A stretch of 24,056 bases of DNA. Source: a virus. The notes beneath the pieces were generated by a model. That model searched no databases and was not told where the DNA came from. It saw only the letters and a program-made list of their open reading frames with translations. The stretch is from positions 1-24,056 of IMG/VR virus record IMGVR_UViG_3300018421_000204. One strand, given 5' to 3'. Below are positions 23,651 to 24,056 of the stretch, in pieces. The position numbers were made by a program, and so were the translations under genes. Numbering within the stretch: position 1 is the first letter of the stretch; each line of letters starts with the position of its first letter.

Positions 23651-23824
23651 TCATGATTCAAGATCCTGCCAGATGGAATCAATCTCTTCCATCAAGTAGT
23701 CTCGGACTTCTGCCTTACTAGGAAAGAACCAGTAGCCATTCGTTAATCCAAAGCTAACGAGGTAGCCGTTTCTTATCTGCTGAATCTTGAAGTATCTCTG
23801 ATTCTTTCCCTCTACATCAGACAT
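23651..23824 (-). CDS. 57-residue protein, unknown function
   Basis: The ATG at 23824 has a strong ribosome site (AAGGAG, five bases upstream). The protein starts with polar residues, then has RYFKIQQIRNGYLVSFG and YWFFPSKAEVRDYL, an alternating beta pattern followed by a helix ending SIWQDLES. It is rich in aromatic residues, like many small phage proteins. It lies 43 bases downstream of tRNA-Leu on the same strand and before the bidirectional terminator. No family is recognised. Confidence 0.7.
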   Translation of the reverse strand: MSDVEGKNQRYFKIQQIRNGYLVSFGLTNGYWFFPSKAEVRDYLMEEIDSIWQDLES

Positions 23825-23867
23825 CACAGCTCCTTATTATCCCTTTCACTATTCACTATCAAGATAA

Positions 23868-23954
23868 TGGTGCCGGGTGCGGGACTCGAACCCGCAAGAC
23901 CTCTCGGTCGGCAGATTTTAAGTCTGCTGTGTATACCAATTCCACCAACCCGGC
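23868..23954 (-). tRNA. tRNA-Leu, anticodon UAA (reads UUA)
   Basis: A class II cloverleaf can be drawn. The acceptor arm is GCCGGGT/ACCCGGC, fully paired. The anticodon arm is GCAGA/TCTGC with loop CTTAAAA, giving anticodon UAA. A long variable arm (CGACCGAGAGGTCTT) and a T arm GCGGG/CCCGC with TTCGAGT follow. A73 and an encoded CCA are present. All pairs are normal, so it looks functional. Its first base is the last base of the preceding stop codon. Confidence 0.95.
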
Positions 23955-24056
23955 TAACCGATACTTCTCAAGTGCCAGTTCCTAGCAGCGCACTCAGAGC
24001 ATACCCTGAATAGGTTTGCATTACCGTCCTTTATCTTATCCATTGCTGGCCTGTAG
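23954..24056 (-). CDS. C-terminal part of a small CxxC protein (partial)
   Basis: A frame entering from the right edge and ending with TAG on the first base of tRNA-Leu. The visible end reads NANLFRVCSECAARNWHLRSIG; the CxxC could be half of a zinc site. An internal ATG would give a 29-residue peptide, but a longer gene cut by the window edge is equally possible. Confidence 0.4.
   Translation of the reverse strand, partial: YRPAMDKIKDGNANLFRVCSECAARNWHLRSIG

Overview
The window looks like part of a tailed, probably short-tailed (podovirus-like), bacteriophage genome. Genes are packed almost without gaps, with many 1-13 bp stop/start overlaps. Only phage functions are recognisable: virion/ejection-type proteins, a lysis cassette, a recombination module, a primase-helicase and two tRNAs. 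No integrase, repressor, DNA polymerase, terminase or capsid gene is visible here. The host cannot be fixed from the sequence. Codon choice is rich in AGA/AGG and ATA, and one late gene weakly recalls a C-terminal pattern seen in alphaproteobacterial regulators, which is only a hint.

Layout. (1) 1-14612, plus strand: the tail end of an upstream gene, then an 850-residue protein with short internal repeats, a 309-residue alanine/glutamine-rich protein, a 487-residue Gln/Met-rich protein with a hydrophobic segment, and a giant 3198-residue polyvalent protein. The giant protein carries a membrane-active N-terminus, a coiled coil, a HEIVH metallopeptidase-like domain, three copies of a roughly 170-residue module, an ADP-ribosyltransferase-like (ART-PolyVal) domain and a long conserved C-terminus. 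It is best read as an ejected virion protein with built-in enzymes. (2) 14612-15480: lysis cassette made of an M15-type endolysin, a small holin-like membrane protein, an i-spanin and an embedded out-of-frame o-spanin, closed by a strong terminator. (3) 15583-16934: a calcineurin-like phosphoesterase, a SprT-like HExxH metalloprotein and a 71-residue small protein.

(4) 16936-20226, minus strand: a recombination operon read from right to left. It holds a Cas4/RecB-like PD-(D/E)XK nuclease with Fe-S-type cysteines, a Rad52-family annealing protein, a putative ssDNA-binding protein, an HNH-like zinc protein, an unknown protein, a DUF3310 protein and a 56-residue protein. It ends in a segment of interleaved inverted repeats and a tRNA-Ile(UAU). 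(5) 20260-23320, plus strand, divergent from (4): a RusA-like resolvase, a small conserved protein, a possible tiny gene ending over a terminator, a T7 gp4-like primase-helicase and a 162-residue protein of unknown or regulatory type. (6) 23271-24056, minus strand: a partial CxxC peptide, tRNA-Leu(UAA), two 57-residue genes and a bidirectional terminator between them.

The nuclease, annealase and RusA together form a complete annealing and branch-resolution set suited to concatemer-based replication with the primase-helicase. The most unusual features are the modular giant protein, with R-(F/M/L)-S-(V/I/A) linkers at its domain borders, and the pseudoknot-like segment just before tRNA-Ile.
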